Assembly (NCBI RefSeq): GCF_900103485.1 | Contig: NZ_FNHW01000002.1 | Location: forward strand, 1 to 64,000 | Direction of reading: 5' to 3' | From: Fictibacillus solisalsi | Lineage (GTDB): Bacteria > Bacillota > Bacilli > Bacillales > Fictibacillaceae | Length of the DNA: 64,000 nt | Shown here: piece by piece, positions 35,729 to 44,769 of the stretch | Numbering within the stretch: the stretch's first letter is position 1 | Layout of the letters: every line of letters starts with the position of its first letter | Notes under the pieces: generated by a model | What the model saw: the letters and a program-made list of their open reading frames with translations, nothing else | What the model was told of the DNA's origin: nothing | Databases searched by the model: none | Position numbers and translations under genes: made by a program

Positions 35729-35746
35729 GAAAAGTGCGTACTTTTC
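35729..35746. promoter_or_regulatory. Palindrome upstream of yvgN-like gene
   Basis: GAAAAGTGCGTACTTTTC is a 7-base inverted repeat with a 4-base centre, 63 bases before the yvgN start. It could be an operator; no protein can be assigned. Confidence 0.35.
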
Positions 35747-35809
35747 AAGCACGTCATTATGGGGAATAATAGACCTTGTTTGATAAGCTCAAGCATAGGA
35801 GGAATTAGT

Positions 35810-36652
35810 GTGGCCAATCATTTACAGGATACAACCACTTTGCGTAATGGAGTAAGAATGCCCTGGTTCGGACTTGGGGTATTTAAAGTAGAGGAAGGAC
35901 CGGAGCTTGTGAATGCTGTAAAGGCAGCCATCAAGAACGGTTACCGCAGCATCGATACTGCGGCGATTTACGAAAATGAAGAAGGCGTAGGAACCGGGAT
36001 CCAGGAAGGACTTGAGGAAGCTGGACTTTCCAGGGAAGATTTGTTTGTGACCTCAAAAGTTTGGAATTCTGAACTGGGGTACGAAAAAACGATTGCAGCG
36101 TATGAGGAAAGCTTGAGAAAGCTCAATCTGGAATATCTTGATTTGTACCTCATACACTGGCCGGTGGAAGGCAAGTTTAAAGACGCTTGGAGAGCGCTTG
36201 AAACGCTTTATAAAGAAGGCAAAGTAAAAGCGATCGGTGTAAGCAATTTTCAAATTCACCATCTTGAAGAATTAATGAAAGATGCCGAAATCAAACCGAT
36301 GATCAACCAGGTGGAATATCATCCAAAGCTCACGCAAAAAGAGCTTCAGGAGTTCTGCAAGGCTCAAGGCATTCAACTGGAAGCATGGTCCCCGCTCATG
36401 CAGGGACAATTGCTGGATCACCCGGTGCTGAAAGAAATTGCCGGCGCCCACCAAAAGAGCGTGGCGCAAGTAATTTTACGCTGGGATCTGCAAAATGGTG
36501 TAGTCACCATTCCAAAATCCACAAAAGAACACCGCATTGTTCAAAACTCACAAGTCTTCGATTTTGAATTAACATCTGCAGAGATGGATCAAATTGACGC
36601 GTTGAACGAAAACCTGCGGGTAGGACCAGATCCGGACAATTTTGATTTTTAA
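35810..36652 (+). CDS. yvgN: Aldo/keto reductase YvgN (glyoxal/methylglyoxal reductase)
   Basis: A 280-residue NADPH-dependent reductase very close to B. subtilis YvgN, which reduces glyoxal, methylglyoxal and other aldehydes. Seen: GVRMPWFGLGVFKVEEG, the catalytic tetrad segments (SIDTAAIYENEEGVG with Asp and Tyr; FVTSKVWN with Lys; LIHWPV with His), GVSNFQIHHLEEL and IPKSTKEHRI for the NADP phosphate. GTG 35810 follows AGGAGGA with seven bases spacing; the open frame further upstream lacks a good site. Confidence 0.93.
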   Translation: MANHLQDTTTLRNGVRMPWFGLGVFKVEEGPELVNAVKAAIKNGYRSIDTAAIYENEEGVGTGIQEGLEEAGLSREDLFVTSKVWNSELGYEKTIAAYEESLRKLNLEYLDLYLIHWPVEGKFKDAWRALETLYKEGKVKAIGVSNFQIHHLEELMKDAEIKPMINQVEYHPKLTQKELQEFCKAQGIQLEAWSPLMQGQLLDHPVLKEIAGAHQKSVAQVILRWDLQNGVVTIPKSTKEHRIVQNSQVFDFELTSAEMDQIDALNENLRVGPDPDNFDF

Positions 36653-36655
36653 TAC

Positions 36656-36684
36656 AAAAAAGGGCCAGTATTGGTCCTTTTTTT
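36656..36684. terminator. Bidirectional terminator
   Basis: AAAAAAGGGCCA pairs with TGGTCCTTTTTT around GTAT with a wobble, between convergent genes. Confidence 0.85.
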
Positions 36685-37141
36685 ATGCTTTACTTCTGGT
36701 TAGAATTTGATTGTTTATATGGTGGTCCATATGTTCAAGGTAATCGTTGATTAGCCAATCGAAGGTTTCCTGTTGATGACTTCCAATAATACAAAGGTAT
36801 GATAATTTCTCTTTTGGAACGCTTGAAAGAATCGTTATGATTTGCTGATTTAAGACAATAAAAAGGGTTAGTACCTCTTCAAGCGTCTGATCCTGGTAAT
36901 GTTGTTCCGACACCCATTGGTCCTGATCATACGGTTGGATTGCATAGGGCTGTTCCTCGTACTGCATCTTAATGAATCGGGTCATATTATTGATTGCCGA
37001 ATCACATAAATGCCCCACAATCTCCTTTTTGGACCATTTATTTGGCGCAGGACGATGAGATGTTTCTGTTTCAGACATCTGTCCCAGCGCTCGCGGCAAT
37101 TCAAGTATCCAATGGTTTATTCCACTGATCACATGTTCCAT
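36683..37141 (-). CDS. DinB family protein
   Basis: A 152-residue DinB/YfiT-type helical bundle. Metal-binding histidines are visible: SKKEIVGHLCDSAINN and DYLEHMDHHINNQI. ATG 37141 is nine bases after AGGAGG; TTG 37147 is too close to it. It ends next to the MOSC gene (30 bases apart, same strand), so the two are probably one operon. Substrate unknown. Confidence 0.85.
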   Translation of the reverse strand: MEHVISGINHWILELPRALGQMSETETSHRPAPNKWSKKEIVGHLCDSAINNMTRFIKMQYEEQPYAIQPYDQDQWVSEQHYQDQTLEEVLTLFIVLNQQIITILSSVPKEKLSYLCIIGSHQQETFDWLINDYLEHMDHHINNQILTRSKA

Positions 37142-37171
37142 GGACAATTTCCTCCTATTTTTAAAAGTTAT

Positions 37172-37900
37172 TTAAACAACTAGATAGGCTGCATCACCCA
37201 CACGCACTGTACCGGTTTTGATGACTGAAGCATAGACGCCAAAGTGATTCTGCCGTTCTTTCGCTACTGTTTTCAGTAAAGAGGCATCCCGTTCGGCACT
37301 TTCGGGATGATACGTGATGATGGAACACCGCTCACAATGCCGCAGAAACTGAATTTCCACCTCCCTTCCGATTTTCATTCGTTTTCCGAACCAGGTTTCT
37401 TCGATGAATGGATTTTTTTCGATAAGTGATAGGCATAGATTGGGGCGAAAACGCCGGTGCTCTATCATTTGTTTTCCAGTCAGTTCCTTCAATTTTTCCA
37501 GGGAAGCATCCGTTACCAATTGCAGATGTTCTTCCTCAATCGGACCTATAGGGACATGCGTAGGGGTATAGGAAACGGGTGAAAGCTCTCGTTGTGATTG
37601 CGCTTCCAGCTCCTTTGTAAGCTCTTCATCTCCCCACGCTGCTGTCCTGCCCTCGGGTGTGGTAATCTCGACATTCGGATAACGGTCCAAGGACTCTTCA
37701 CCTGAGAATCTTGCTTTGTACCGGACCATCTCTGGAAATTGCGTGATGGTTAAAAACTTGTCCTCCCGTGTTTTATCCAAAAAGGCATGGCTGCGGTCAC
37801 CATACAGCCCATAATCCATGACTTGTGTCTCCTGCACGCTTTCACCGAAGAACGATTTCACAGGATGGCGAACCAGTTCTTTGATGTGGCCAACTAACAT
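37172..37900 (-). CDS. MOSC domain protein with N-terminal beta barrel
   Basis: A 242-residue protein: MOSC N-terminal beta-barrel domain (about 1-95; ELVRHPVKSFFGESVQETQVMDYGLYGDRSHAFLD) followed by the MOSC domain (about 100-242) with the conserved cysteine segment RHCERCSI. Relatives include the mitochondrial amidoxime-reducing component and YcbX, which carry a molybdenum cofactor and reduce N-hydroxylated compounds. Whether this one binds cofactor is not proven. AGGAGG lies just before ATG 37900. Confidence 0.88.
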   Translation of the reverse strand: MLVGHIKELVRHPVKSFFGESVQETQVMDYGLYGDRSHAFLDKTREDKFLTITQFPEMVRYKARFSGEESLDRYPNVEITTPEGRTAAWGDEELTKELEAQSQRELSPVSYTPTHVPIGPIEEEHLQLVTDASLEKLKELTGKQMIEHRRFRPNLCLSLIEKNPFIEETWFGKRMKIGREVEIQFLRHCERCSIITYHPESAERDASLLKTVAKERQNHFGVYASVIKTGTVRVGDAAYLVV

Positions 37901-38122
37901 ATTACCGCCTCCTTTTGTATCTCCTATAGGTTCGATGGAAACCGGAGAATTCCTTTCATTACATTACCGCAGCCTGTCGGGATGGTATACTGGTCATAGA
38001 ACTTTTAACACCACGAAATCACTTTTCCTGACACTCTATTCATCAATCTGCGGCTTTACCCACATCCATCATGACTTCAGGATTATCCGACATATAAAAA
38101 CGTTTGAACAGGGGGATTCATA

Positions 38123-38887
38123 ATGTTGCTTGAAAACAAGAATGCAGTGGTTTACGGGGCAGCCGGGTCGATCGGCAGTGCGGTTGCCAAGGCTTTTGCG
38201 AGGGAAGGGGCTCGGGTATTTCTGGCCGGACGCACCCTCAGTTCCCTTCAAAAAGTGGCAGAAGAAATTAAAAGCGAAGGTGGAACAGCTGAAGCCGCAC
38301 AAGTCGATGGACTAAATCCGGAGGCCATCGGGAAGCATCTGAATGAGATCCTGCAAACAGCAGGAAGGATCGACATTTCTTTCAACGCCATATGGATTCG
38401 TGGGGATCTGCAGGGGACACCACTGCTGGATATGCCCGCCGAGGATTTTACGATGCCCGTACTGACAGGGATCAAAACGCATTTCCTGACAGGGACAGCT
38501 GCGGCGCGCCACATGGTACAGCAAAAATCCGGGGTAATCTTGACGCTTTCTTCTTCGTCATCTGTACTGTCAGGGCGTGACCGCAGATACCATTTGACCG
38601 GAGGCTTCTCTACCGCATGTGCTGCGATTGAAGCATTTTCCCGCAGCTTGGCAGGCGAAGTTGGCCCGGCGGGTGTGCGTGTTGTTTGTCTGCGGCCGGA
38701 TGCTATCCCGGAAACATGGAGCGGTGATGTGGCCCGCGTGAAGGCCTATATGGAAGGCGGTACAGTACTTGGGCGATTACCACAGTTGAATGAAGTAGCC
38801 AATGCCGCTTGTTTAATGGCTTCTGACCATGCCAGCGCAATGACGGGAACCATCGCCAATTTAACCTGTGGTTCGTTTATGGACTAA
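38123..38887 (+). CDS. SDR family protein with altered active site
   Basis: A 254-residue Rossmann-fold protein with a normal cofactor loop ([17 protein letters not shown], 9-25) and a FNAIW element in place of NAG. A serine-rich strand (LSSSSS, 142-147) is present, but the catalytic Tyr-x3-Lys reads Phe162-Ser-Thr-Ala-Cys166, so both Tyr and Lys are missing. It probably binds a dinucleotide without classical dehydrogenase chemistry, or uses another mechanism. CAGGGGGA precedes ATG. The phzF-like gene begins 16 bases after its stop, suggesting a two-gene operon. Confidence 0.85.
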   Translation: MLLENKNAVVYGAAGSIGSAVAKAFAREGARVFLAGRTLSSLQKVAEEIKSEGGTAEAAQVDGLNPEAIGKHLNEILQTAGRIDISFNAIWIRGDLQGTPLLDMPAEDFTMPVLTGIKTHFLTGTAAARHMVQQKSGVILTLSSSSSVLSGRDRRYHLTGGFSTACAAIEAFSRSLAGEVGPAGVRVVCLRPDAIPETWSGDVARVKAYMEGGTVLGRLPQLNEVANAACLMASDHASAMTGTIANLTCGSFMD

Positions 38888-38903
38888 GAGGAGGAATGAA
38901 AAC

Positions 38904-39794
38904 GTGAAGACAGTTAAGGTGTATCATTACGAAGCGTTCAGCAAGGTGCCTCATAAAGGCAATCCGGCAGGCGTTGTACTGAACGGCGATGAGCTAACTG
39001 AGGAAGAGATGCAGGAAATCGCACATAAAGTAGGATTTAACGAAACGGCTTTTCCCGTCCGTTCAAAGAGTGCAGACTTGAAAATGAGGTTCTTTACCCC
39101 TGGACATGAAGCCGATCTTTGCGGCCATGCGACGATGGCGACTCTTTTTGCGTTGAAAACCAAGGGGCTGCTTGGTGACAAGACAGATCTGCAGATGGAA
39201 ACGAATGTAGGCGTTTTGCCGATTCAAGTCCATTCTGACGGGCAGGACATTATAATTACGATGCAGCAAGCGTCACCTGAGTTCAGGGATTTTAACGGCT
39301 CGATCGAGGAGCTGGCCCATTCACTGGGGATTGAACATGATGATATGGACTTCAATTTGCCAATTACATACGGAAGCACCGGGAACTGGACGCTTTTAGT
39401 CCCAATCAAAAGCTTGGATGCATTCAAGAGAATGAAGGCGGACAATGAAAGATTTCCTTCCATACTAAAAGAAATGCCCCATGCCTCGGTGCACCCATTT
39501 TGCCTTGAGACTTTTGATCAAGACGCAGACATGCACGGCCGGCATTTTTCATCTCCTTACTCAGGGACCATTGAAGATCCTGTGACCGGAACGGCTTCGG
39601 GTGTCATGGGGGCTTATTATGCAGCTTTCATTGATCAAAAAGCGGAAAGCCCTATACACCTGCTAGTCGAACAGGGGCAGGAAATCGAAAGGGACGGGCG
39701 TGTGAAGGTGCAAGTCACGAAATCGGACAATCGAATGAAAATCCAAATCACCGGTACAGCAGTCAGAGTGGACGATTTTGAAGTCGCTTTTTAG
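38904..39794 (+). CDS. PhzF family isomerase/epimerase
   Basis: A 296-residue protein of the PhzF/DapF-like fold. The opening ([22 protein letters not shown]) is the family signature, with the expected acidic catalytic residue in FNETAFPV and the [20 protein letters not shown] segment. The second half repeats the fold ([25 protein letters not shown]). Some relatives make phenazines, most have unknown substrates; no phenazine genes are here. GTG 38904 follows GAGGAGGA by eight bases. Probably co-transcribed with the unusual SDR-like gene. Confidence 0.88.
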   Translation: MKTVKVYHYEAFSKVPHKGNPAGVVLNGDELTEEEMQEIAHKVGFNETAFPVRSKSADLKMRFFTPGHEADLCGHATMATLFALKTKGLLGDKTDLQMETNVGVLPIQVHSDGQDIIITMQQASPEFRDFNGSIEELAHSLGIEHDDMDFNLPITYGSTGNWTLLVPIKSLDAFKRMKADNERFPSILKEMPHASVHPFCLETFDQDADMHGRHFSSPYSGTIEDPVTGTASGVMGAYYAAFIDQKAESPIHLLVEQGQEIERDGRVKVQVTKSDNRMKIQITGTAVRVDDFEVAF

Positions 39795-39932
39795 AAACAG
39801 CAGGGAATCTTTGCTGAAATAAGAATAGTAAATAGAGGAGTTTATTTTTCTGAAGGGATGTGACGCTTATGGTACGCATGAATCGTGTTTATGGCCAGAT
39901 CACCATTTGTAAAAAACGAATAAAAGGACGGG

Positions 39933-40493
39933 ATGTTATTCATGATGACTGGACTGAAGGTCGAACTGCGGCCGGTGTCACTCGACGATTTTAAAAAAAC
40001 CTATAACTGGCGAAATGACGAGGAAACGGCGCGGCTCGAGGCCGGTACAGGTTTCTTTCGCCTCAGCAATGTGCCAATGGAAAAAATTGAAGCGGACTAT
40101 GAGCAATCGATCATCAAACTGGATAAACGGGAAGAAGGAGAGTTTTCCATTTATGCCCTGGAAGATACTCCGGAACATATTGGATCCATTGGCTACCGGG
40201 AACTGAACATGATTGCCAGGCGCTGCACGGTGGGAATCGGGATCGGCCACAAAGAGTATTGGGGCAAAGGCTACGGGACAGATGCGATGAAAATCCTCAT
40301 CCGCTTTTTATTCCAAACGATGAATTTGGAACGCATTCAACTCGACACCTGGAGCGGAAACAAGAGAGCGATCCGCTCATATGAAAAGTGCGGATTTGAA
40401 GTGGAAGGGCGTTTAAGAAACCATTCTTATATTAACGGGAAGTATTACGATACGGTCGTGATGGGATTGTTGAGGGAAGACTTTTCAATGTGA
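39933..40493 (+). CDS. GNAT acetyltransferase, RimJ/RimL type
   Basis: A 186-residue acetyltransferase. Typical segments: VELRPVSLDDFKKTYNWRNDEETARL, then IGIGHKEYWGKGYGTDAMKILIRFLFQ with the CoA loop, and RIQLDTWSGNKRAIRSYEKCGFEVEGRLR. Relatives modify ribosomal proteins, antibiotics or polyamines (SpeG-like); the target is not known. ATG 39933, with AAAAGGA four bases upstream, or ATG 39942 may be the start. A terminator follows. Confidence 0.85.
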   Translation: MLFMMTGLKVELRPVSLDDFKKTYNWRNDEETARLEAGTGFFRLSNVPMEKIEADYEQSIIKLDKREEGEFSIYALEDTPEHIGSIGYRELNMIARRCTVGIGIGHKEYWGKGYGTDAMKILIRFLFQTMNLERIQLDTWSGNKRAIRSYEKCGFEVEGRLRNHSYINGKYYDTVVMGLLREDFSM

Positions 40494-40503
40494 ATAGACC
40501 ATT

Positions 40504-40535
40504 GGAAAAGGCAGCTAATTGCGCTGCCTTTTTTG
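40504..40535. terminator. Bidirectional terminator
   Basis: AAAAGGCAGC pairs with GCTGCCTTTT around a short loop, between convergent genes. Confidence 0.88.
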
Positions 40536-40537
40536 TT

Positions 40538-41074
40538 TTATATAGATTTAATTACTTTTGCTGGGTTTCCAGCCACAACCGTATCTGGGGGAACATCTTT
40601 CGTCACAACAGAACCCGCTGCCACAATGGAATGGTCACCAATCGTCACACCGGCCAGAATGACACAGCTTCCGCCGATCCATACGTCATTCCCGATGGTA
40701 ATGGGAATGGCATATCCAGTCTTATTCCGGTCTTTCGGTGTGATGGAATGACCTGCCGTATAGATTCCCACATTGGGACCGATCATGCAATTGTGTCCCA
40801 CTCTGACTTCTGCCATATCCAAAATGGTGCAGTTATAGCCCGCATAGAAGTTGTCACCCACGTGAATATTGTAGCCAAGGTCACATTGGAAATTAGCTTC
40901 AAGGCTGGGTTTTTCGCCGGCGCTTCCAAACAGTTCCCTAATGATTTCGTCTTTCTTTTCTTCGTCTTCGATGTCACAATGATTCAATTCCCGTACCAGT
41001 TTTTGAGCAACCGTCGTTTTTAATTTCAGTTCCTCTGTTCCGCGTTCATAAAAAATCTTTTCTTTCCCACTCAC
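40538..41074 (-). CDS. Sugar O-acetyltransferase (hexapeptide repeat)
   Basis: A 178-residue left-handed beta-helix enzyme of the maltose/galactoside acetyltransferase (Maa/LacA) group. The N-terminal Mac domain ([27 protein letters not shown]) precedes hexapeptide repeats; the catalytic histidine lies in TAGHSI, and [42 protein letters not shown] is the family hallmark. It transfers acetyl from acetyl-CoA to a sugar. GTG 41074 is preceded by AAAGGAG at 11 bases. Confidence 0.9.
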   Translation of the reverse strand: MSGKEKIFYERGTEELKLKTTVAQKLVRELNHCDIEDEEKKDEIIRELFGSAGEKPSLEANFQCDLGYNIHVGDNFYAGYNCTILDMAEVRVGHNCMIGPNVGIYTAGHSITPKDRNKTGYAIPITIGNDVWIGGSCVILAGVTIGDHSIVAAGSVVTKDVPPDTVVAGNPAKVIKSI

Positions 41075-41106
41075 AATACATCGCTCCTTTCAATTAACCT
41101 CTATCC

Positions 41107-41550
41107 CTAAGCTCCTGAAATCAATTCTTTTGTCATCAAAAGATGGGGAATGCCGTCTTCCATAAAAACATCGGAGGACGTTTGATAGCCGAGTTTGTGG
41201 TAAAAGCCTTCTGCCTGTGTTTGGCCGTGCAGCTTGACCCTGCTTGTCCCCTTGCCTGCTGCAATATCCTCCAATGCCTTGATGATAACCTTTCCCAGTC
41301 CAAATTTACGGAAGGATTCCAGAATGCAGATTCTCTCGAGCTTGCCGGTACCGTCCACCCACCGGAGGCGGCCCGTTCCTGCCGGCTGGTTTTCATAGTA
41401 AGCCAGGATGTGCTCGCAGCGGCCGTCCAACTGGTCAAACTCATCAAACTCGTCCTCCAACGGAACACCCTGTTCTTCGACAAACACCTTTTTTCGGATG
41501 GAGAATGCGTGCTCTAACCCTTGGTTTGTTGTAATTCGTTTCGCGTTCAT
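41107..41550 (-). CDS. GNAT acetyltransferase, YjcF-like
   Basis: A 147-residue acetyltransferase: AFSIRKKVFVEEQGVPLEDEFDEFD, the CoA loop SFRKFGLGKVII, and KLHGQTQAEGFYHKLGYQTSSDVFMEDGIPHLLM. These are marks of the YjcF/ElaA branch; the VFMEDGIPH end also occurs in the ElaA gene at 45400 and in a gene remnant at 46.6 kb. Target unknown. It lies 32 bases upstream of the sugar acetyltransferase on the same strand, so they may be co-transcribed. Confidence 0.86.
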   Translation of the reverse strand: MNAKRITTNQGLEHAFSIRKKVFVEEQGVPLEDEFDEFDQLDGRCEHILAYYENQPAGTGRLRWVDGTGKLERICILESFRKFGLGKVIIKALEDIAAGKGTSRVKLHGQTQAEGFYHKLGYQTSSDVFMEDGIPHLLMTKELISGA

Positions 41551-41669
41551 TGATGCTTCGTCCTTTCCTGTTGTGTAATTAGCTATTCATAACGTATAGC
41601 ATTTTTGCCTGTTTTGCAAAAGGAGAAGATGGAAGGGATGCAGAATGTAAAAGGCTGGGAGGTGGTTCC

Positions 41670-42125
41670 ATGGAAATCGTTGAAGTCCAACAACGGATGG
41701 ATTTGTTTGATTCTACAGTCAACACGTATTGGAAGCAGTGGGGCAATGGAGATAATTTCGTTTTTTATCAGGACTGCATCAAGCATTCCTGCAAGACGGA
41801 TGAAGAGTTGCCGAGGTTTTACATAGGGTTAGTCGATGATCAGATCGTCGGGACAGTTGCTTTGCTGCGGAATGATCTCAACAGCCGACAAGATTTAACT
41901 CCATGGCTCGCTTGTTTATATGTATCACCAGAATATAGAGGAAAAGATTTAGGCGCACAGCTTCTTGAACACGCCGTTAAAGAAACGCGCCGAAAGGGTT
42001 ATTCTCATCTTTATCTCGCGACCGATCTTCAAAACTATTATGAACGATATGGATGGTACCGACATGGGGAAGTTTATGGGCCGGGCGGCGGATCGCTAAA
42101 GATTTACAGGATGCCTACAGGATAA
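41670..42125 (+). CDS. GNAT family N-acetyltransferase
   Basis: A 151-residue acetyltransferase: FYIGLVDDQIVGTVALLRNDLNSRQDLTPWLACLYVSPEYRGKDLGAQLLEHAV with the CoA loop YRGKDLGAQ, and LYLATDLQNYYERYGWYRHGEVYG. The ending YERYGW is typical of PaiA/YkwB-like groups. Target unknown. GGGAGGTGG precedes ATG 41670. It is divergent from the YjcF-like gene. Confidence 0.86.
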   Translation: MEIVEVQQRMDLFDSTVNTYWKQWGNGDNFVFYQDCIKHSCKTDEELPRFYIGLVDDQIVGTVALLRNDLNSRQDLTPWLACLYVSPEYRGKDLGAQLLEHAVKETRRKGYSHLYLATDLQNYYERYGWYRHGEVYGPGGGSLKIYRMPTG

Positions 42126-42194
42126 TAGTAGGCAAAGGGATTATCGGATAGCCTATCGAAAAGTATTAAATAAGCTTTATTAGGAGATGAATGT

Positions 42195-42635
42195 ATGACA
42201 GTGAGTATGAGGGTTGTTCAGGACGTTCTCGACAATTACAAATCGGCTGTTTATGAAAAAGATGTGGAGAGATTTCTATCCGGCTATGCTCCTGACGTCC
42301 ATATTTATGATTGCTGGGGAAACTGGGAGTGCAGGGGGATTGTTCCATGGAAAGAAAGTGTCACCGAGTGGTTCAAGGGTTTAAAAGCAGATGGAGTTTT
42401 CCTCAACGTTGGTTTTAATGATCTGATTGTGGAGGAAAATTCAAATCTTGCCTTCATCCATTGCGCGGTTACTTTTGCGGCTCACCATGAAGAGTCAGGA
42501 GAGATGCTTCGGCAAATCACCAATCGCTTTACCTTCGGCCTGCGAAAAGAAAAGGACTCCTGGCTAATCACCCATGAACATTCCTCACTGCCAATCGATA
42601 TGAACACAGGAAAAGGGATGTTTAACTTGAAGTAA
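42195..42635 (+). CDS. SnoaL/NTF2-like protein
   Basis: A 146-residue protein of the NTF2-like cone fold, DUF4440/SnoaL group (VLDNYKSAVYEKDVERFLSGYAPDVHIYDCWGNWECRGIVPWKESVTEWFKGL ... WLITHEHSSLPID). Members range from isomerases to polyketide cyclases; many have no known role. TAGGAGA lies before ATG 42195. A bidirectional terminator follows. Confidence 0.82.
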   Translation: MTVSMRVVQDVLDNYKSAVYEKDVERFLSGYAPDVHIYDCWGNWECRGIVPWKESVTEWFKGLKADGVFLNVGFNDLIVEENSNLAFIHCAVTFAAHHEESGEMLRQITNRFTFGLRKEKDSWLITHEHSSLPIDMNTGKGMFNLK

Positions 42636-42644
42636 AAGAAATGA

Positions 42645-42674
42645 TAAAAGGATTGCAGCCGCAATCCTTTTATT
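42645..42674. terminator. Bidirectional terminator
   Basis: AAAAGGATTGC pairs with GCAATCCTTTT around AGCC, T- and A-rich on the two flanks. Confidence 0.9.
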
Positions 42675-43194
42675 TTACGCTATTACTCTCTTTAAACCAT
42701 TTCCGCAATTGGTTAATATGTGCCTGATGATATCTGCTATGATCTGCAATGTGCCAAATCCCCCATTTAATCGTGGCTTCGTTGCCGTTTTCATACTCAA
42801 CCCTTTGATTTAATCCTTTGTCTGTCAACTCATAGCATAGGGATTTCATCCTAGTGATTACATCATCATAATTACGAATAAGTACATCAAGAGCAATGCC
42901 TTTTACTTGCGGCAATTGGCGGTTCTCGTCCAGCATCGGTCCATATTTCTCTTCGAGTTCCAATGAAACAGCTTCACCCTTTATTCTAAAAACCCAGTTC
43001 AGATCAACGTAAGCCAAATGTTTTAGCAGTTGGGCTGTGCTGTTATACTCTTCGTTTGGGCCTTTGTAATCAAGCTCTTCCTGGGTCATTCCGGCAATAA
43101 TGGACGTTAACCGTTGATAGTTGCCCTCTACCATGGCGAAAAGCATTCCTGCAACCGGCCCCATTTCAGAATTACCTTTTAAATCATGAATCAT
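42670..43194 (-). CDS. DinB family protein
   Basis: A 174-residue DinB-type metal-binding bundle. Histidines of the expected triad are seen in STAQLLKHLAYVDLNWVF and WGIWHIADHSRYHQAHINQLRKW. It is the third DinB protein of the window and not closely similar to the other two. Start ATG 43194 follows GGGGGA. It is 10 bases downstream of the MocR gene on the same strand, so it is likely co-transcribed with that regulator. Confidence 0.86.
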   Translation of the reverse strand: MIHDLKGNSEMGPVAGMLFAMVEGNYQRLTSIIAGMTQEELDYKGPNEEYNSTAQLLKHLAYVDLNWVFRIKGEAVSLELEEKYGPMLDENRQLPQVKGIALDVLIRNYDDVITRMKSLCYELTDKGLNQRVEYENGNEATIKWGIWHIADHSRYHQAHINQLRKWFKESNSVK

Positions 43195-43204
43195 CCAATC
43201 CCCC

Positions 43205-44650
43205 CTATCCTTTTTTGATCATCTCCGCCACCCGCACCAGTCCCTTTTCCAATTGGGGAAGGGAGGCATAGGCATACGACAGGCGAAGGTGCAGCTGGTC
43301 GCTTCGGTCATACACCGTTCCGGGGTTCAGCAAAATACATTCCTGAAGGGCTTTTTTAAATAGTTTTTCCATTGAGAGGTTTGCCGTCAGCTTCAGCCAG
43401 ATGAAGAATCCGCCAGTTGGAACCGTCCAGGTGGCGATGTCTTTGAAATGGGCATTCAGGATCTCCAGCATAAAATTCCGTCGGTTTTTCAATTTCTGAC
43501 GGATGTCTTTGATATAGTTTTCATACTGCCCGCTCGCAAGCCACTGAGATACCGCATGTTGCGAGAGGGAGGAGGAGCCGTAATCCGTCTGCATTTTGAT
43601 ATCGGCCAGCCGGTTGATGACCGGCTCCGGTCCGACCACCCAGCCGATTCGAAGACCTGGCCCCAACGTTTTGGACATGCTCCCCATATAGACAACCAGT
43701 CCCTGACTGTCTTTCGATTTTAGCGGCGGGGGAGGCGGTTCTGTAAAATATAAATCCCCGTACACATCATCCTCAATGATCGGCAGCTTTTCGCTCGTAC
43801 AGATGTTCAGTACGTCGTTTCGCCGCGATTCAGACATCAGAATTCCTGTCGGATTATGAAAGGAAGGAGTGGTGTAAAGCAATGCTCCATTATACAACTT
43901 CTTCAGCCGGGAGATTGAACTGCTTATCATTCCCTGATCATCGACCGGTATGCCATGCAGGTTCATACCTGCTGACTGGAAGACGTGGACGGAATTCAAA
44001 TATGACGGGTTTTCGTGAAAAATAGTAGAGCCCCGGTGCAGCAAACCCAACGAAATCAGCTGCAGTCCCTGGAGTCCGCCGGATACAATCAAGATGGATG
44101 AAGGCGAAGCTTCAATGCCCTTTTTCTTTAAGTACATACTTACTAATTCTCGTAAATGAGGATCGCCTTTTGGCTCTGGGTAGCCCATCGAAAAAGGTGA
44201 AGTTGATTCTCGCTGAAAAAGAGCTTTTGTCTGCTCAATAGGCAGTAAGTCAGGAGATAATTCCCCGGTGCCGAGCCGAATTATATCGGGATTTGCTTCC
44301 GCCTGGTTGATGTCCTGGATGGTCTGGATATTCGGTTGATACGCACCGGATTTAACATAACTGTTCCAGTCGGGCGGTGGGGCTGAGGCGAGCAAACTCC
44401 ACGTGTTGTTGACGACGAAGGTTCCTTTTCCGATCTTAGATTCGATCACGCCGTCGGCGGTCAGTTCATCAAGCGCATAGACAATCGTGCTCCGGTTGAC
44501 CTTGAATTGGGCAGCGAGTTCTCTTTGAGCCGGAATTCTTGTTCCGACGGTCCACTCGCCGTTTTCGATTTTTAGTTTGATATGATCATAGATCTGCTGA
44601 TGAAGGGAGGTCCCCGATCCTTTCACCGGCAGCCAGCGTGTTTCCATCAT
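43205..44650 (-). CDS. MocR/PdxR-type PLP-dependent regulator
   Basis: A 481-residue chimera: N-terminal GntR winged helix (about 10-80; LHQQIYDHIKLKIENGEWTVGTRIPAQRELAAQFKVNRSTIVYALDEL) and a C-terminal fold-type I aminotransferase domain (about 110-481). The PLP lysine lies in GSMSKTLGPGLRIGW. In GabR and PdxR this domain senses an amino compound or PLP and is not an active transaminase. It is divergent from a LysE exporter gene, the common pairing for amino acid-responsive control. AAGGAG is nine bases before ATG 44650. Confidence 0.92.
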   Translation of the reverse strand: MMETRWLPVKGSGTSLHQQIYDHIKLKIENGEWTVGTRIPAQRELAAQFKVNRSTIVYALDELTADGVIESKIGKGTFVVNNTWSLLASAPPPDWNSYVKSGAYQPNIQTIQDINQAEANPDIIRLGTGELSPDLLPIEQTKALFQRESTSPFSMGYPEPKGDPHLRELVSMYLKKKGIEASPSSILIVSGGLQGLQLISLGLLHRGSTIFHENPSYLNSVHVFQSAGMNLHGIPVDDQGMISSSISRLKKLYNGALLYTTPSFHNPTGILMSESRRNDVLNICTSEKLPIIEDDVYGDLYFTEPPPPPLKSKDSQGLVVYMGSMSKTLGPGLRIGWVVGPEPVINRLADIKMQTDYGSSSLSQHAVSQWLASGQYENYIKDIRQKLKNRRNFMLEILNAHFKDIATWTVPTGGFFIWLKLTANLSMEKLFKKALQECILLNPGTVYDRSDQLHLRLSYAYASLPQLEKGLVRVAEMIKKG

Positions 44651-44678
44651 GGTTCATTTCTCCTTGCCGTGCGTTGCA

Positions 44679-44712
44679 AATTGGTTGGTTCGATACCGTT
44701 CCAATTGGATGG
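44679..44712. promoter_or_regulatory. Direct repeats between mocR and lysE genes
   Basis: AATTGGTTGG (44679-44688) and AATTGGATGG (44703-44712) are nine-of-ten identical direct repeats 24 bases apart, in the 119-base divergent region. MocR proteins such as GabR bind spaced direct repeats, so this is a candidate site. Confidence 0.45.
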
Positions 44713-44769
44713 AGACGAATGCCTCCGATTCCTATAAAGTAAAGGTAACCTTAATTTAGGAGGAGAGCA

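Noticed and set aside
39868-40002. Short plus-strand frame overlapping the start of the RimJ-like GNAT gene
   Set aside because: It overlaps the GNAT coding start in another frame and shows no family features.
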